Assembly: GCF_028595265.1 (NCBI RefSeq)
Contig: NZ_JAQQXP010000002.1
Location: 558,001 to 622,000 of the forward strand
Reading direction: 5' to 3'
Source of the DNA: Alteromonas gilva
Lineage (GTDB): Bacteria; Pseudomonadota; Gammaproteobacteria; Enterobacterales; Alteromonadaceae
Length of the DNA: 64,000 nucleotides
The translations under genes and the position numbers were made by a program. Under the pieces are notes generated by a model. It saw only the letters and a list, made by a program, of their open reading frames with translations. It was not told the origin of the DNA and did not search any database. This document shows positions 34,992 to 44,194 of this stretch, piece after piece. Every line of letters starts with the position of its first letter. Position 1 is the stretch's first letter.

Positions 34992-36422
34992 CTAGCCCTG
35001 CATTTGTTCGAGTTCTTTGCCTTTGGTCTCGTTGATAAACTTGATCACGAAGATCACCGATAGGCAAGCAAAGATCGCATAGATGCCATAAGCACCACCC
35101 AGGCCAATACCTGCGAGCAGAATTGGGAAGCTAATAGTGATTAAGAAGTTTGACGACCACTGAACCAAGCCACTGACGGCTAAACCTGAACCACGAATTT
35201 GGTTAGGGAACATTTCGCCAAGCATTACCCACATTACCGGGCCCCAGGACATATTAAAGAAGAACACGTACAGGTTAGCAGCAACCAATGCCGTGGTTCC
35301 CCAGTCGCCCAGAATAAGCTTGCCATCAGGACCTTGTGAGGCGTTTAAGAATGCTACCACCATGGTGCCAAGCGTAATCGTCATGCCGATAGAGCCCCAC
35401 TTAAGCAGCGGCTTACGGCCAATTTTATCGATCACCAGCAGAGTCAGAATACAGGCAGCAATACTGATCGCACCGCTTAAAACGTTGATCAGCAATGCGT
35501 CGGCTTCAGAAAAACCCACGGCCTGCCACAGCACAGCACCGTAATAAAATACCACGTTGATTCCAACCAACTGCTGAAAAGCTGCCAGACCCAAACCTAC
35601 CCACACAATAGGGCGAACCTTAGTGGTCGTTTTGTCGATGAGATCGCGAAGCTGTGGCGGATGATCATCAGCCAGTGAATGCTCTATTTCGGCTAATTTC
35701 TTAGCAGCAGCACCTTCGCCAAGCAACCGGGCTAACACTTTCTCTGCTTTGGCAGATTTATTGTTAGACACCAAAAAGCGCGGGCTTTCAGGAATAAACC
35801 ACAGCATCACAAAGAAAAGCGTGGCCGGAATGAGCTCAATCCAGAACATCCAGCGCCATGCTTCATAGTTTAACCATAACTCATTGGTTGAACCCTGAGC
35901 TTGTCCTGCCAGCATGTAGTTACTTAAAAATGCAGCGAACAAGCCACTGATAATAGCAATTTGCTGAATACTGGTGAGCATGCCGCGATAGCGGGCTGGC
36001 GATACCTCAGAAATATAGGCAGGTGCCATTACAGAGGCAGCACCAACAGCCAGGCCACCTAATATGCGGTAGATAACAAACTCAAACGATGATGTTGCTA
36101 CCCCTGAGCCCCAGGCACTGATTATAAACAACACCGATGCCACAATTAGCAGCGCGCGGCGCCCGTATTTGTCGGCGAAGCGTCCGGCAAAGAACGCACC
36201 TACCGCACAGCCAAGCAGCATGCTCGATACGTTAAAGCCGGTGCCGGCGCTTTCAGAATTAAACGCCTGCTGCAGACCATCCACGGTTCCGTTAATCACG
36301 CCGCTGTCAAAGCCAAAAAGAAATCCGCCAATGGTGGCTACGATACTGATGAAAATGACAAAACCGATATTTTCACCCGATGGCGCTTCAGCGGTATTTG
36401 ACGTTGTTGCTGATTCAAGCAT
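34992..36422 (-). CDS. Sugar porter MFS transporter, XylE-like (probable xylose:H+ symporter)
   Basis: A 476-residue, 12-helix protein of the sugar porter (GLUT/XylE) family. Signatures are GGFLFGFDSGVINGT in helix 1, GRFADKYGRRALL in the first inter-helix loop, PAYISEVSPARYRG after helix 4, PESPRFLVSNNK in the central loop, QQLVGINVVFYYG in helix 7, and DKIGRKPLLKWG. The PESPRFL and QQLVGIN motifs fit pentose/hexose proton symport. Its ATG overlaps the GH43 stop by one base (TAATG), so translation is coupled. With xylAB nearby, xylose is the most likely substrate. Confidence 0.93.
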   Translation of the reverse strand: MLESATTSNTAEAPSGENIGFVIFISIVATIGGFLFGFDSGVINGTVDGLQQAFNSESAGTGFNVSSMLLGCAVGAFFAGRFADKYGRRALLIVASVLFIISAWGSGVATSSFEFVIYRILGGLAVGAASVMAPAYISEVSPARYRGMLTSIQQIAIISGLFAAFLSNYMLAGQAQGSTNELWLNYEAWRWMFWIELIPATLFFVMLWFIPESPRFLVSNNKSAKAEKVLARLLGEGAAAKKLAEIEHSLADDHPPQLRDLIDKTTTKVRPIVWVGLGLAAFQQLVGINVVFYYGAVLWQAVGFSEADALLINVLSGAISIAACILTLLVIDKIGRKPLLKWGSIGMTITLGTMVVAFLNASQGPDGKLILGDWGTTALVAANLYVFFFNMSWGPVMWVMLGEMFPNQIRGSGLAVSGLVQWSSNFLITISFPILLAGIGLGGAYGIYAIFACLSVIFVIKFINETKGKELEQMQG

Positions 36423-37552
36423 TACTTCTGCTCCAGGTAGGGATCGATGGTGACAATAGTGCCATCCGGATTATAAGTAAGTTCGGTCATTTTCACGCTA
36501 CGCAGGTGAGTTTGGCCGCCGGATAGTGAGCTATCGTGATAGAACAGATACCATTTCCCTTTAAATTTGGCGATAGAGTGATGGTTAGTCCACCCTAACA
36601 CAGGCTCGAGTATGACGCCCTGATAGGTAAAAGGTCCGTAAGGGTTGTCGCCCGTGGCATACACGATTTTATGTGTGTCACCAGTCGAGTAAGAAAAATA
36701 GTAGGTACCTTCGTACTTGTGCACCCACGCAGCTTCAAAGAAACGACGATCATTATCACCTTGTAAAATCGGTGTGCCATCTTTGTCGAGTAGTTCAATT
36801 TCTTTTGGTGTTTCGGCGAATGACAGCATGTCGTCAGCCATTTTCGCTATGCGTGGTTTTACTGCAGGCGCATCGTCTGGCGGATATACGTCTTCAGGGT
36901 TGTAGGTGCCGCCTTCGTAACGTTGTAACTGACCGCCCCAGATACCGCCGAAATACATGTAGTACTCGCCGTCGTCATCTTTATACACCGCCGGATCCAT
37001 GCTGTAGCTGCCAGCAATTGGTTCAGGCTCAGGTGTAAACGGGCCTTCAGGTACGTCACTGACTGCTGCACCGATGTGGAACACATCGTTTTTGTCTTTC
37101 AACGGGAAGTATAAGTAATACTTTCCGTCTTTCTCTGCGGCATCCGGCGCCCAGAGCTGGCGGCCTGCCCACGGAATGTCGTCAACTGACAGCGCCACAC
37201 CATGATCGGTAACTTCGCCACCTACGTCATCCATGCTCAGAATATGGTAATCGCGCATATCAAAATGATCGCCATTGTCATTTTGTGGGATACCTGACTC
37301 CACATCGTGTGAGGGGTAGATATACAATCGATCGTTAAACACATGAGCCGAAGGATCAGCCGTGTAAATGTGCTCTACTAACGGTTCGGCCAGGCCACTT
37401 TTTACAATCTGGCTTGGCCCGCTTTGAGCAGTTTTGGGTGATTGAGGACTTTCGACTTCAACTTTTTGTTGTTGTTCCGGCTGACACGCTGTAAGCACCA
37501 TGGCTGACAACAACGCAGAAAAGGTCAGTGAATATTTAGGTTGAAACGTCAC
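36422..37552 (-). CDS. GH43 lipoprotein (xylosidase/arabinofuranosidase-like), first gene of the MFS unit
   Basis: A 376-residue protein with a lipobox ending LTAC and a long Q/P/S-rich linker (about residues 25-50). Propeller signatures are IYTADPSAHVFNDRLYIYPSHD with the base Asp, YSMDPAVYKDDDGEYYMYFGG with the second Asp, and FFEAAWVHKYEGTYYFSYSTGD with the acid Glu. There is no C-terminal beta-sandwich, unlike the GH43 at 29078. Its coupling to a sugar transporter suggests that it releases the monosaccharide the transporter takes up, probably xylose or arabinose. Confidence 0.92.
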   Translation of the reverse strand: MTFQPKYSLTFSALLSAMVLTACQPEQQQKVEVESPQSPKTAQSGPSQIVKSGLAEPLVEHIYTADPSAHVFNDRLYIYPSHDVESGIPQNDNGDHFDMRDYHILSMDDVGGEVTDHGVALSVDDIPWAGRQLWAPDAAEKDGKYYLYFPLKDKNDVFHIGAAVSDVPEGPFTPEPEPIAGSYSMDPAVYKDDDGEYYMYFGGIWGGQLQRYEGGTYNPEDVYPPDDAPAVKPRIAKMADDMLSFAETPKEIELLDKDGTPILQGDNDRRFFEAAWVHKYEGTYYFSYSTGDTHKIVYATGDNPYGPFTYQGVILEPVLGWTNHHSIAKFKGKWYLFYHDSSLSGGQTHLRSVKMTELTYNPDGTIVTIDPYLEQK

Positions 37553-37868
37553 AATACGCTCCCGGTCGGTTAATAAAATTCAGGGCCAAATAATGCAGTG
37601 AGTAAAATCAATCAGCAATGTTAATCAGCGGTGAAACGATAAAAAGATAAAGGGGTATCGAATAACATAAATTTTACAGTTATGTTTATTTGCGGAGAAG
37701 GGCTTATCAGCAAATAGTTTGGAGGTTGTTGTTTATTATTACTTTTATTGATTTTATCAGATTTGGTGATGAATCTTGGTGGGTAAAAAAAACATTGCTG
37801 GAATGTGAAAAATTGCAATGTGATGATCTGCTGCCTAAGGTTACCTTAATGTGCCTATAAATTAAGAA
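37553..37868. promoter_or_regulatory. Divergent AT-rich intergenic region between GH43-MFS and TRAP genes
   Basis: A 316-bp gap that must carry the promoters of both divergent units. It is markedly AT-rich with T-rich runs near 37730-37760. I found no convincing palindrome or clear hexamer pair. A short minus-strand reading frame at 37621-37818 lacks any family resemblance and is not called as a gene. Confidence 0.5.
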
Positions 37869-38903
37869 ATGAAGCAGCGAGTGGCAAATAAACGGAGCAG
37901 ATGCATTGTCTTTACAGCGTTGTGGTTAACGATTGGTGCGCTGAGTGCACAGGGCAATCTTGTTGCAGATGTGCCATCGAAGCAAGCCAATGTCTTGAAT
38001 GTTGTCACCTCTTTGAGTAGCAGCGATCCGATGTTTGCCGGGCTGCAGCGCTTTAAAACACTCGTTGAGGCACGCAGTGGTGGCCGGCTGGCGATAAATA
38101 TCTTTGTTGGCTCACAGCTAGGAAACGATGACGACATCCTCGAGCAAGCCATGGCTGGTGCTGCCATAGCCGTGTTGGTAGACGGCGGCCGCTTGTCGGT
38201 GTACAGCCATGAGCTGGGTATTCTTGGTGCCCCCTATCTGGTAAATAATATCAATGAGTTACGCGCACTGGTTGGCTCTCCATTATTCGAACAGTGGAAT
38301 CGCAAATTACAGGATTCTGCGAATTTAAGGGTACTTGCATTTAACTGGTGGCAAGGTGCCAGGCACCTGTTAACCCAACAACCGGTAACGCAACCGCGGG
38401 ATTTATCCGGCGTGCGTTTGCGTACTATCAGCGCGCCAGTTTGGATAAGCACAATTGACGCTATGGGAGCAACACCAACTCCCCTTAGCTGGTCAGAAGT
38501 CTACAGTGCACTGCAGCAGCGGGTTATCGATGGTGGCGAGGCGCAATTGGCCGCTGTATGGGGTGCGCGACTGTATGAAGTGATCAGTCACGTGACCAAA
38601 ACCGGCCATATTCAGCTCATTTCCGGACTGGTCACCAGCGATGACTGGTTTACTGCGCTTACGCCAACAGAGCAGGACATGATTATTCAGGCAGCAATCG
38701 AGGCCGGCGATCATGCCTCACAAAAAGTGCTCGCTGCGGAACGAAACATTGAACAATCATTGGCTGATGCCGGTGTCAGCATCACCACACCCGATATACA
38801 GCTTTTTATCGACGCTACCGAGCCCGTCTACGAACGATTGGGCTATACCCGGTTGCGCGAAGAGGTGCGCGACTTTCTGAGTAAACAGGGAACACCGCAA
38901 TGA
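37869..38903 (+). CDS. TRAP transporter substrate-binding protein DctP
   Basis: A 344-residue periplasmic binding protein with a signal peptide (about residues 1-28). It shows the DctP pattern: SDPMFAGLQRFKTLVEARSGGRLAINIF, GAPYLVNNINEL, PRDLSGVRLRTISAPVWIS and VDGGEAQLAA. The Arg in VRLRT is the conserved carboxylate-binding residue, so the ligand is an organic acid. Next to GH115 and ManD, a uronate such as glucuronate is the best guess, not shown by sequence. Overlaps dctQ by four bases (ATGA). The Shine-Dalgarno is weak. Confidence 0.93.
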   Translation: MKQRVANKRSRCIVFTALWLTIGALSAQGNLVADVPSKQANVLNVVTSLSSSDPMFAGLQRFKTLVEARSGGRLAINIFVGSQLGNDDDILEQAMAGAAIAVLVDGGRLSVYSHELGILGAPYLVNNINELRALVGSPLFEQWNRKLQDSANLRVLAFNWWQGARHLLTQQPVTQPRDLSGVRLRTISAPVWISTIDAMGATPTPLSWSEVYSALQQRVIDGGEAQLAAVWGARLYEVISHVTKTGHIQLISGLVTSDDWFTALTPTEQDMIIQAAIEAGDHASQKVLAAERNIEQSLADAGVSITTPDIQLFIDATEPVYERLGYTRLREEVRDFLSKQGTPQ

Positions 38904-39367
38904 ATTGCCTGGACAGAGTTGAACGTACGGTTTGCATACTGCTGCTGGCGCTGATTGTGCTCCTGGTGTTTGCCGCGGCGGTGATGCGCACAATGGGCAT
39001 GCCCATTATCTGGTCTGTGGATGTGGCGCAACTGTTGTTTACCTGGCTGTGTATGCTGGGCGCAAATCAAACCTTAAAGCACAGTCATCACGCCAGCGTC
39101 GATATTATTACTCAGTATTTACCGGCGCGCTGGCAGCAAATACTACATGGTTTTGCCGTCATTATTATATTGGCGGTACTAACCACTCTGGTTGTTTACG
39201 GTCTTGCCCTGTTTAATTTAAATCCCCAGCGCACACTTGGCAGTACTGACATACCTTACCGGTACGTCACACTGGCACTGCCGGTGGGCGCCGTGTTGGT
39301 GGCGCTGACAGTGTTGCAGCAAGGCTGGCGCTCGGTAAAACAAAGCACTGAGGCTAATACGCTATGA
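38900..39367 (+). CDS. TRAP transporter small membrane subunit DctQ
   Basis: A 155-residue protein with four transmembrane helices, the standard DctQ size. Signatures are VFAAAVMRTMGMPIIWSVDVAQLLFTWLCMLGA with the WxxE/D-type helix 2 region, and HSHHASVDIITQYLP. It forms the membrane complex with DctM. ATGA overlaps join it to dctP upstream and to dctM downstream, so all three are coupled. Confidence 0.93.
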   Translation: MNCLDRVERTVCILLLALIVLLVFAAAVMRTMGMPIIWSVDVAQLLFTWLCMLGANQTLKHSHHASVDIITQYLPARWQQILHGFAVIIILAVLTTLVVYGLALFNLNPQRTLGSTDIPYRYVTLALPVGAVLVALTVLQQGWRSVKQSTEANTL

Positions 39368-40650
39368 TTATGCTGGGGCTGTTTTTAGTGCTGTTACTGC
39401 TTGGTGTCCCCCTGGCATTTAGCCTGATGTTCAGCGGCCTGGCCTTTTTTGTGTTGTCAGACACATTGCCGGTTGTCGTTGCCGTGCAGCGCATGGTAGC
39501 AAGCAGCCAGAGCTTTCCGCTGTTGGCCGTGCCGTTTTTTATTCTGGCCGGCCATATCATGAATGCGTCGGGCATTACCTCAAGGTTGATCAGCTTTGCC
39601 AACTTGCTGGTGTGCTGGATTAGCGGGGGGCTGGCCCATGTGACCATTGTACTGAGTGCACTCATGGGCGGGGTGTCCGGGTCGGCTATTGCAGATGCTG
39701 CCATGCAGGCACGTATATTAGGTAAGCCCATGGAAGACTCGGGCTTGCCACGTGGCTTTAGTGCTGCAATTATTACGGTCAGTGCGCTCATTACGGCCTG
39801 TATTCCGCCGAGTATCGGACTGATCTTATACGGCTATATGGGTAATGTATCCATTGGCAAGTTGTTCATTGCAGGGTTAGTGCCCGGCGCAGTGCTGACA
39901 ATTGCCTTAATGCTTTGCGTGCGCTGGGTGGCAGCAAGTAAAGCGCTTGGTGATACGGGTAATCAGTCTGCCCCGGCGTTAGGTGAGGTGTTGCGCGCCG
40001 CCGGCAAATGCAAATGGGCATTGCTGTTCCCGGTGTTATTGATTGTGACGATTCGCTGGGGGATTTTTACACCGTCAGAGGCCGGCGCATTTGCGGTAGT
40101 ATATGCGGTGGCCGTGGGCATGCTGGGATATCGCGAACTCACCGTTAGGCAATTATGGGCGGCACTGAACGAAAGCGTGCGCGACATCGGCATGATTATG
40201 TTGATTGTGCTGGCTGCAGGTATTGTGGGCTATGTCATTGCCTTCCAACAATTTCCGCAGGAACTGGCGCAAGGCGTGTCGGCGCTCACACAATCGCCAG
40301 TGTTGGTGTTGTTCATATGTTTAGTATTATTGCTGGCCATAGGCACATTAATGGAAGGCACTATTACCGTGCTGCTGTTAACGCCGATTTTAGTACCGGT
40401 GATTCAAAGCGTGGGTATCGATCCGGTACATTTTGGCATTTTACTGGTACTGGTAGTCACCTTTGGCGGCACCACGCCACCGGTCGGCATCGCCATGTAC
40501 ACGGTGTGCAATATTATGGATTGTTCAATCCAGAGTTTTATTCGCCAGGTCTGGCCGTTTTATCTCACGGTACTTATGGTGCTTGTTGTCTTGGCGTTAG
40601 TGCCTGACATTGTGCTGTTTTTACCTAATCATTTTTACGCCACGCCATAA
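39364..40650 (+). CDS. TRAP transporter large permease DctM
   Basis: A 428-residue, roughly 12-helix protein of the DctM family. LGLFLVLLLLGVPLAFSLMFSG opens the protein; VPFFILAGHIMN, GGVSGSAIADAA and ACIPPSIGLILYGYMGN follow, with the sodium-coupled substrate path implied by the SGSA and PPS motifs. It ends in TTPPVGIAMYTVCNI. It imports the DctP ligand with sodium. Terminal gene of the transporter trio; manD follows 25 nt later. Confidence 0.94.
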   Translation: MIMLGLFLVLLLLGVPLAFSLMFSGLAFFVLSDTLPVVVAVQRMVASSQSFPLLAVPFFILAGHIMNASGITSRLISFANLLVCWISGGLAHVTIVLSALMGGVSGSAIADAAMQARILGKPMEDSGLPRGFSAAIITVSALITACIPPSIGLILYGYMGNVSIGKLFIAGLVPGAVLTIALMLCVRWVAASKALGDTGNQSAPALGEVLRAAGKCKWALLFPVLLIVTIRWGIFTPSEAGAFAVVYAVAVGMLGYRELTVRQLWAALNESVRDIGMIMLIVLAAGIVGYVIAFQQFPQELAQGVSALTQSPVLVLFICLVLLLAIGTLMEGTITVLLLTPILVPVIQSVGIDPVHFGILLVLVVTFGGTTPPVGIAMYTVCNIMDCSIQSFIRQVWPFYLTVLMVLVVLALVPDIVLFLPNHFYATP

Positions 40651-40675
40651 CCCCATTGTTTAATGAGATATCACC

Positions 40676-41884
40676 ATGAAAATTACCCAAGCTTATGTGA
40701 TTGTTTGTTCGCCGGGCCGCAACTTTGTCACCTTAAAAATTGTCACCGACGAAGGCGTTTATGGCATTGGCGACGCCACCCTGAACGGCCGTGAGAAAAC
40801 CGTTGTCAGCTACCTGGAAGACTATATTATTCCGGCGTTGATTGGTAAAGATCCTGCACGCATCGAAGATATCTGGCAGTTTTTTTATCGTGGCGCCTAT
40901 TGGCGCCGCGGGCCGGTGGGTATGACAGCCCTGGCCGCTGTCGATATGGCACTGTGGGATATTAAAGGTAAGGTGGCAGGTTTACCGCTTTATCAACTCC
41001 TTGGCGGACGCAGCCGCGACCGTATCATGACCTATACACATGCCAATGGCAGTGATTTGCAATCAACCCTGGATGCCGTAGGCAAAGCCATTGATGAAGG
41101 GTATGACGCGGTGCGAGTGCAGTCGGGTATTCCCGGAATGGCCAGTACCTATGGTGTCGCCAAAGATGGCAAGAAATACGAACCTGCCGATTCGGCACTG
41201 CCCTCCGAGGCGGTATGGTCAACCGAAAAATACCTGAATTTTGTGCCAAAGTTATTCAGCGAAGTGCGCCGTCAGTATGGCAATGAAGTGCACTTACTGC
41301 ACGATGTACACCACCGGCTAACACCCATTGAAGCCGCCCGCTTAGGGAAGGAGCTTGAGCCCTACCATTTATTCTGGATGGAAGACGCTGTTCCGGCCGA
41401 AAATCAGCAGGGCTTTGAGTTAATTCGTCAGCATACCACGACGCCCATTGCCGTTGGCGAGGTGTTTAACTCTATTCACGATTGCAAAGACCTAATCATT
41501 AACCAGTCAATCGATTATATCCGGTCGACCCTGGTCCATGCAGGCGGCATTACCCATATGCGCCGGATTGCCGATCTCGCTGCCCTATACCATATCCGCA
41601 CGGGCTTTCACGGTGCCACCGACCTGTCTCCGGTGTGTATGGGCGCAGCGTTGCATTTTGATTACTGGGTGCCTAATTTTGGTATTCAGGAGCATATGCC
41701 ACACAGTGCACTTATGGAGTCGGTATTTAGCTTCGATTACACCTTCGAGCGCGGTTACTTTACGCCGGGCGAATCACCTGGTCATGGTGTGGACATTGAC
41801 GAAAAACTGGCCGCTAAATACCCCTACAAACGTGCGGCTTTACCGGTAAACCGATTAGAAGACGGCACACTGTGGCACTGGTAA
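40676..41884 (+). CDS. manD: ManD-type D-mannonate dehydratase (enolase superfamily)
   Basis: A 402-residue protein, the exact size of characterised ManD enzymes. It has the enolase-superfamily metal ligands in HDVHHRLTP (Asp), MEDAVPAENQ (Glu) and VGEVFNS (Glu), and GFHGATDLSPV with the general-acid/base His. The YRGAYWRRGPVG segment is typical of the ManD loop. ManD dehydrates D-mannonate to 2-keto-3-deoxygluconate in glucuronate catabolism; some family members work on gluconate or have low efficiency. It belongs to the TRAP operon. No uxaC or uxuB is within the window. Confidence 0.92.
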   Translation: MKITQAYVIVCSPGRNFVTLKIVTDEGVYGIGDATLNGREKTVVSYLEDYIIPALIGKDPARIEDIWQFFYRGAYWRRGPVGMTALAAVDMALWDIKGKVAGLPLYQLLGGRSRDRIMTYTHANGSDLQSTLDAVGKAIDEGYDAVRVQSGIPGMASTYGVAKDGKKYEPADSALPSEAVWSTEKYLNFVPKLFSEVRRQYGNEVHLLHDVHHRLTPIEAARLGKELEPYHLFWMEDAVPAENQQGFELIRQHTTTPIAVGEVFNSIHDCKDLIINQSIDYIRSTLVHAGGITHMRRIADLAALYHIRTGFHGATDLSPVCMGAALHFDYWVPNFGIQEHMPHSALMESVFSFDYTFERGYFTPGESPGHGVDIDEKLAAKYPYKRAALPVNRLEDGTLWHW

Positions 41885-42036
41885 AAACCGGGTGCCACAG
41901 CAATACCCGCCGCACGTTGTTTTAGCCCCGAGCTCTGCACGCAAAATAGGGGTTTCTTATTATTGACAGACCGGATGTCATCAACCGGCCGTGAGGATTT
42001 TGCCATTGGTTTTTTTAAAATAGCTGTTGGTTAGCG

Positions 42037-42042
42037 TATAAT
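42037..42042 (+). promoter_or_regulatory. Candidate -10 hexamer of the dusA promoter
   Basis: A perfect TATAAT within GCGTATAATTGCGC, about 63 bp before the dusA start. I see no good -35 at 16-18 bp, so this is a partial promoter call. Confidence 0.45.
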
Positions 42043-42104
42043 TGCGCTAATGGTCAGTGAAAGTCAGCGGTACTTTCCACAAATGTTTTAAAAAGCAAAG
42101 GTCT

Positions 42105-43130
42105 ATGGCAAACAATATCGATTTAAACCTGGCTCGTACTATCTCAGTCGCGCCCATGCTCGATTGGACAGATCGGCATTGCCGCTATTTTTTGCGGCTC
42201 ATATCACGCCATACCCTGTTATATACCGAGATGGTCACCTCTGGCGCCATTATTTTTGGCAAAGGCGATTATCTGGGGTTCAATGATGAAGAGCACCCGG
42301 TCGCAGTACAATTGGGCGGCAGCAATCCGGATCATATGACTCAATGCGCGGTTAAATCGCAGGAATATGGCTACGATGAGGTGAATATAAACGTTGGTTG
42401 CCCATCAGATCGGGTCAAAAACGGCAGTTTCGGTGCCTGCCTGATGGCTCAGCCACAGATGGTGGCTGATTGCGTTAAGTCGATGCAGGCAGCGGTTGAT
42501 ATTCCGGTTACGGTGAAATGCCGGATTGGTATTGATGACATGGACGAGTATGCTGATTTTGCCCGCTTTATTGATGTGGTGGCATCCGCAGGGTGCGACA
42601 CCTTTATTGTGCACGCCCGCAAAGCCTGGTTGCAAGGTTTAAGTCCTAAGGAAAACCGTGATATCCCGCCACTTAATTATGAGCGGGTGTATGCGCTCAA
42701 AAACGAGCATCCCGAACTGAATATATCAATTAACGGTGGCATTACGTCGCTGGAACAGGCTGGCGACCATTTGCAGTTGGTGGATGGCGTTATGATGGGG
42801 CGGGAAGTGTATTCTAACCCCTATATTCTGGCTGACGTTGATAAGCGTTTTTATGGTGATGACTCACCAGTACTGAGCCGGGCAGACATTGTGCACAAAA
42901 TGCAAATGTATATAGAGCAACAGGACGCCCCCTATTTTAAACCCTGGCATGTTGCCCGACACATGTTGGGCTTGTTTCAGGGGCAGCCCGGCGGACGTGT
43001 TTGGCGGCGCTACCTGAGCCAGCATGGTACCGGTAAACAACCCGATCCAGACCTTTTAATGAATGGGTTAGCGGCGATGCAAGAAGCGGCTACCCAGGCC
43101 ATCGAATTCCAAAGTCGCAGTGTTGGTTAA
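42105..43130 (+). CDS. dusA: tRNA-dihydrouridine synthase A
   Basis: A 341-residue flavoenzyme starting at ATG 42105 with an AAAGG motif just before it; an upstream GTG extension has no support. Dus signatures are SVAPMLDWTDRHCRYF, YTEMVTSGAI, VAVQLGGSNP, EVNINVGCPSDRVKNGSFGACLM with the catalytic Cys, KCRIGIDD, and DGVMMGREVYSNPYIL. The C-terminal helical domain (KPWHVARHMLGLFQGQPGGRVWRRYLSQ) is the tRNA-binding part typical of DusA. It reduces U20 and U20a of the tRNA D-loop using NADPH and FMN. Monocistronic. Confidence 0.95.
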   Translation: MANNIDLNLARTISVAPMLDWTDRHCRYFLRLISRHTLLYTEMVTSGAIIFGKGDYLGFNDEEHPVAVQLGGSNPDHMTQCAVKSQEYGYDEVNINVGCPSDRVKNGSFGACLMAQPQMVADCVKSMQAAVDIPVTVKCRIGIDDMDEYADFARFIDVVASAGCDTFIVHARKAWLQGLSPKENRDIPPLNYERVYALKNEHPELNISINGGITSLEQAGDHLQLVDGVMMGREVYSNPYILADVDKRFYGDDSPVLSRADIVHKMQMYIEQQDAPYFKPWHVARHMLGLFQGQPGGRVWRRYLSQHGTGKQPDPDLLMNGLAAMQEAATQAIEFQSRSVG

Positions 43131-43319
43131 TTTAACCTCTTAGTTGGTTAAATTAGCCAACTCTTGGCGATGAAAAGTTTGGCTACAGCACGTCACCAAT
43201 TTTCGGATCTGTAAAGTCTCATTTAAAACAATGACTTAAAATATTTTGAAAGTTTGGCACAGCTTTCGCTATCTATTGGGTAACAAATCACTTGTTAATC
43301 TAAAATAGAGGGAAACACC

Positions 43320-43601
43320 ATGAAAGCTAAATCAATTATCATTACTTCAGTTATCGCATTAGGTTTGTCAGTAAGTGCCCAGGCTAATGCACAGGAATCG
43401 GCCGTTGATCGTTTGATGAGCAGTTTGATCAACAATGCGGTATCGGCTACACAGGCAGAAATTCGTCGCGAAGTTCAGCAAAATATTGCTAATGCTACTT
43501 ACCATCTGTCACTGTCTGAAGCGCCTGTTGGTCACGTGTCTGTTAAGGATATCGTCGCAACAGAAAAAAGCACCAAAGAAAGCCAGGGTACAGCTGAGTA
43601 A
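43320..43601 (+). CDS. Small secreted protein of unknown function
   Basis: A 93-residue protein with a signal peptide (MKAKSIIITSVIALGLSVSAQA, cut after about residue 22-24) and a helical, Gln/Asn-rich mature part (SLINNAVSATQAEIRREVQQNI). AGAGGGAAA precedes the ATG. It is followed by a terminator at 43768, after about 170 bp of non-coding sequence. I do not recognise the family. Confidence 0.75.
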   Translation: MKAKSIIITSVIALGLSVSAQANAQESAVDRLMSSLINNAVSATQAEIRREVQQNIANATYHLSLSEAPVGHVSVKDIVATEKSTKESQGTAE

Positions 43602-43766
43602 CAGGTGGTTTGGCTATGATGTTCAGCCACACACTACTTGTAAGCTATGTAATCGTATTACCGACCATGAGCCTGGGGCTATGCGCCATAAGCCTGGCGG
43701 CAATACAAAATTACCTACAGCGGATCCGTTGTAAACCCAGCGTCTTAGCTAGACACTTTCGAAGGC

Positions 43767-43801
43767 ACAGGTAACCGTAAAAACGTTACCTGTTTTTTTT
43801 T
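43767..43801 (+). terminator. Intrinsic terminator downstream of the small secreted protein gene
   Basis: CAGGTAAC and GTTACCTG pair perfectly over 8 bp around a 9-nt loop, followed by nine T. Strong terminator on the plus strand. Confidence 0.92.
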
Positions 43802-44124
43802 GCCTGCAATAATTACGTCGTATTCTCTTTTTCATTTTGGTTCCACTCCGGTAACCGGACCTCTCTGATCAATTTCACTGCAGTAAAGCACGTCGGCGTC
43901 AGTAAATGCCGTGCGGTTCGTCTGTTGCAATCAATACCCTGACAGATCCCAGGCGCTGGCCTCTACTAACGAGCAGAACACGACTTTCTGAGCAAACAAC
44001 AGCAAATTGACGATAATGACCAACTGTGTGGTCAAAAAAACCAAAATATGGTTTTAGCTATTATTCTGCTGCCAGTGGAATTCCGTCATTTAAATAAAGT
44101 TGATAAAAAACATGCGCTTATGAG
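43802..44124. other. Non-coding stretch upstream of the psp promoter
   Basis: About 320 bp with no credible gene on either strand. A short palindrome TCCGGTAACCGGA lies near 43847-43859. This interval would be the place for an enhancer of the sigma-54-like promoter, but no PspF site can be named by eye. Confidence 0.5.
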
Positions 44125-44140
44125 TTGGCATGCGAATTGT
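44125..44140 (+). promoter_or_regulatory. Candidate sigma-54 promoter of pspA
   Basis: TTGGCATG-CGAA-TTGT matches the sigma-54 consensus YTGGCACG-N4-TTGCW with one mismatch in each block. The GG of the -24 element (44127-44128) and the GT at the -12 position (44139-44140) are exactly 10 bp apart. The inferred start site near 44152 is 43 bp before pspA. E. coli pspA is also sigma-54 driven, by PspF, which supports the call. Confidence 0.65.
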
Positions 44141-44194
44141 AATACTCAACAGTAAGTAACAACGTTTATTTATTTACTATCTGGAGATTTTAAA

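Noticed and set aside
37621..37818. 65-residue minus-strand reading frame in the GH43-TRAP gap
   Set aside because: The translated sequence is low-complexity and AT-driven, with no signal and no Shine-Dalgarno; the region is better read as a divergent promoter.
43141..43170. AGTTGG/CCAACT stem with AT-rich loop after dusA
   Set aside because: The stem is short and followed by no T-run, so it was not called as a terminator, although dusA transcripts may end nearby.
43435..43734. Overlapping 99-residue plus-strand reading frame
   Set aside because: It overlaps the small secreted protein in another frame, has no signal peptide and no ribosome-binding site. The secreted protein has both.
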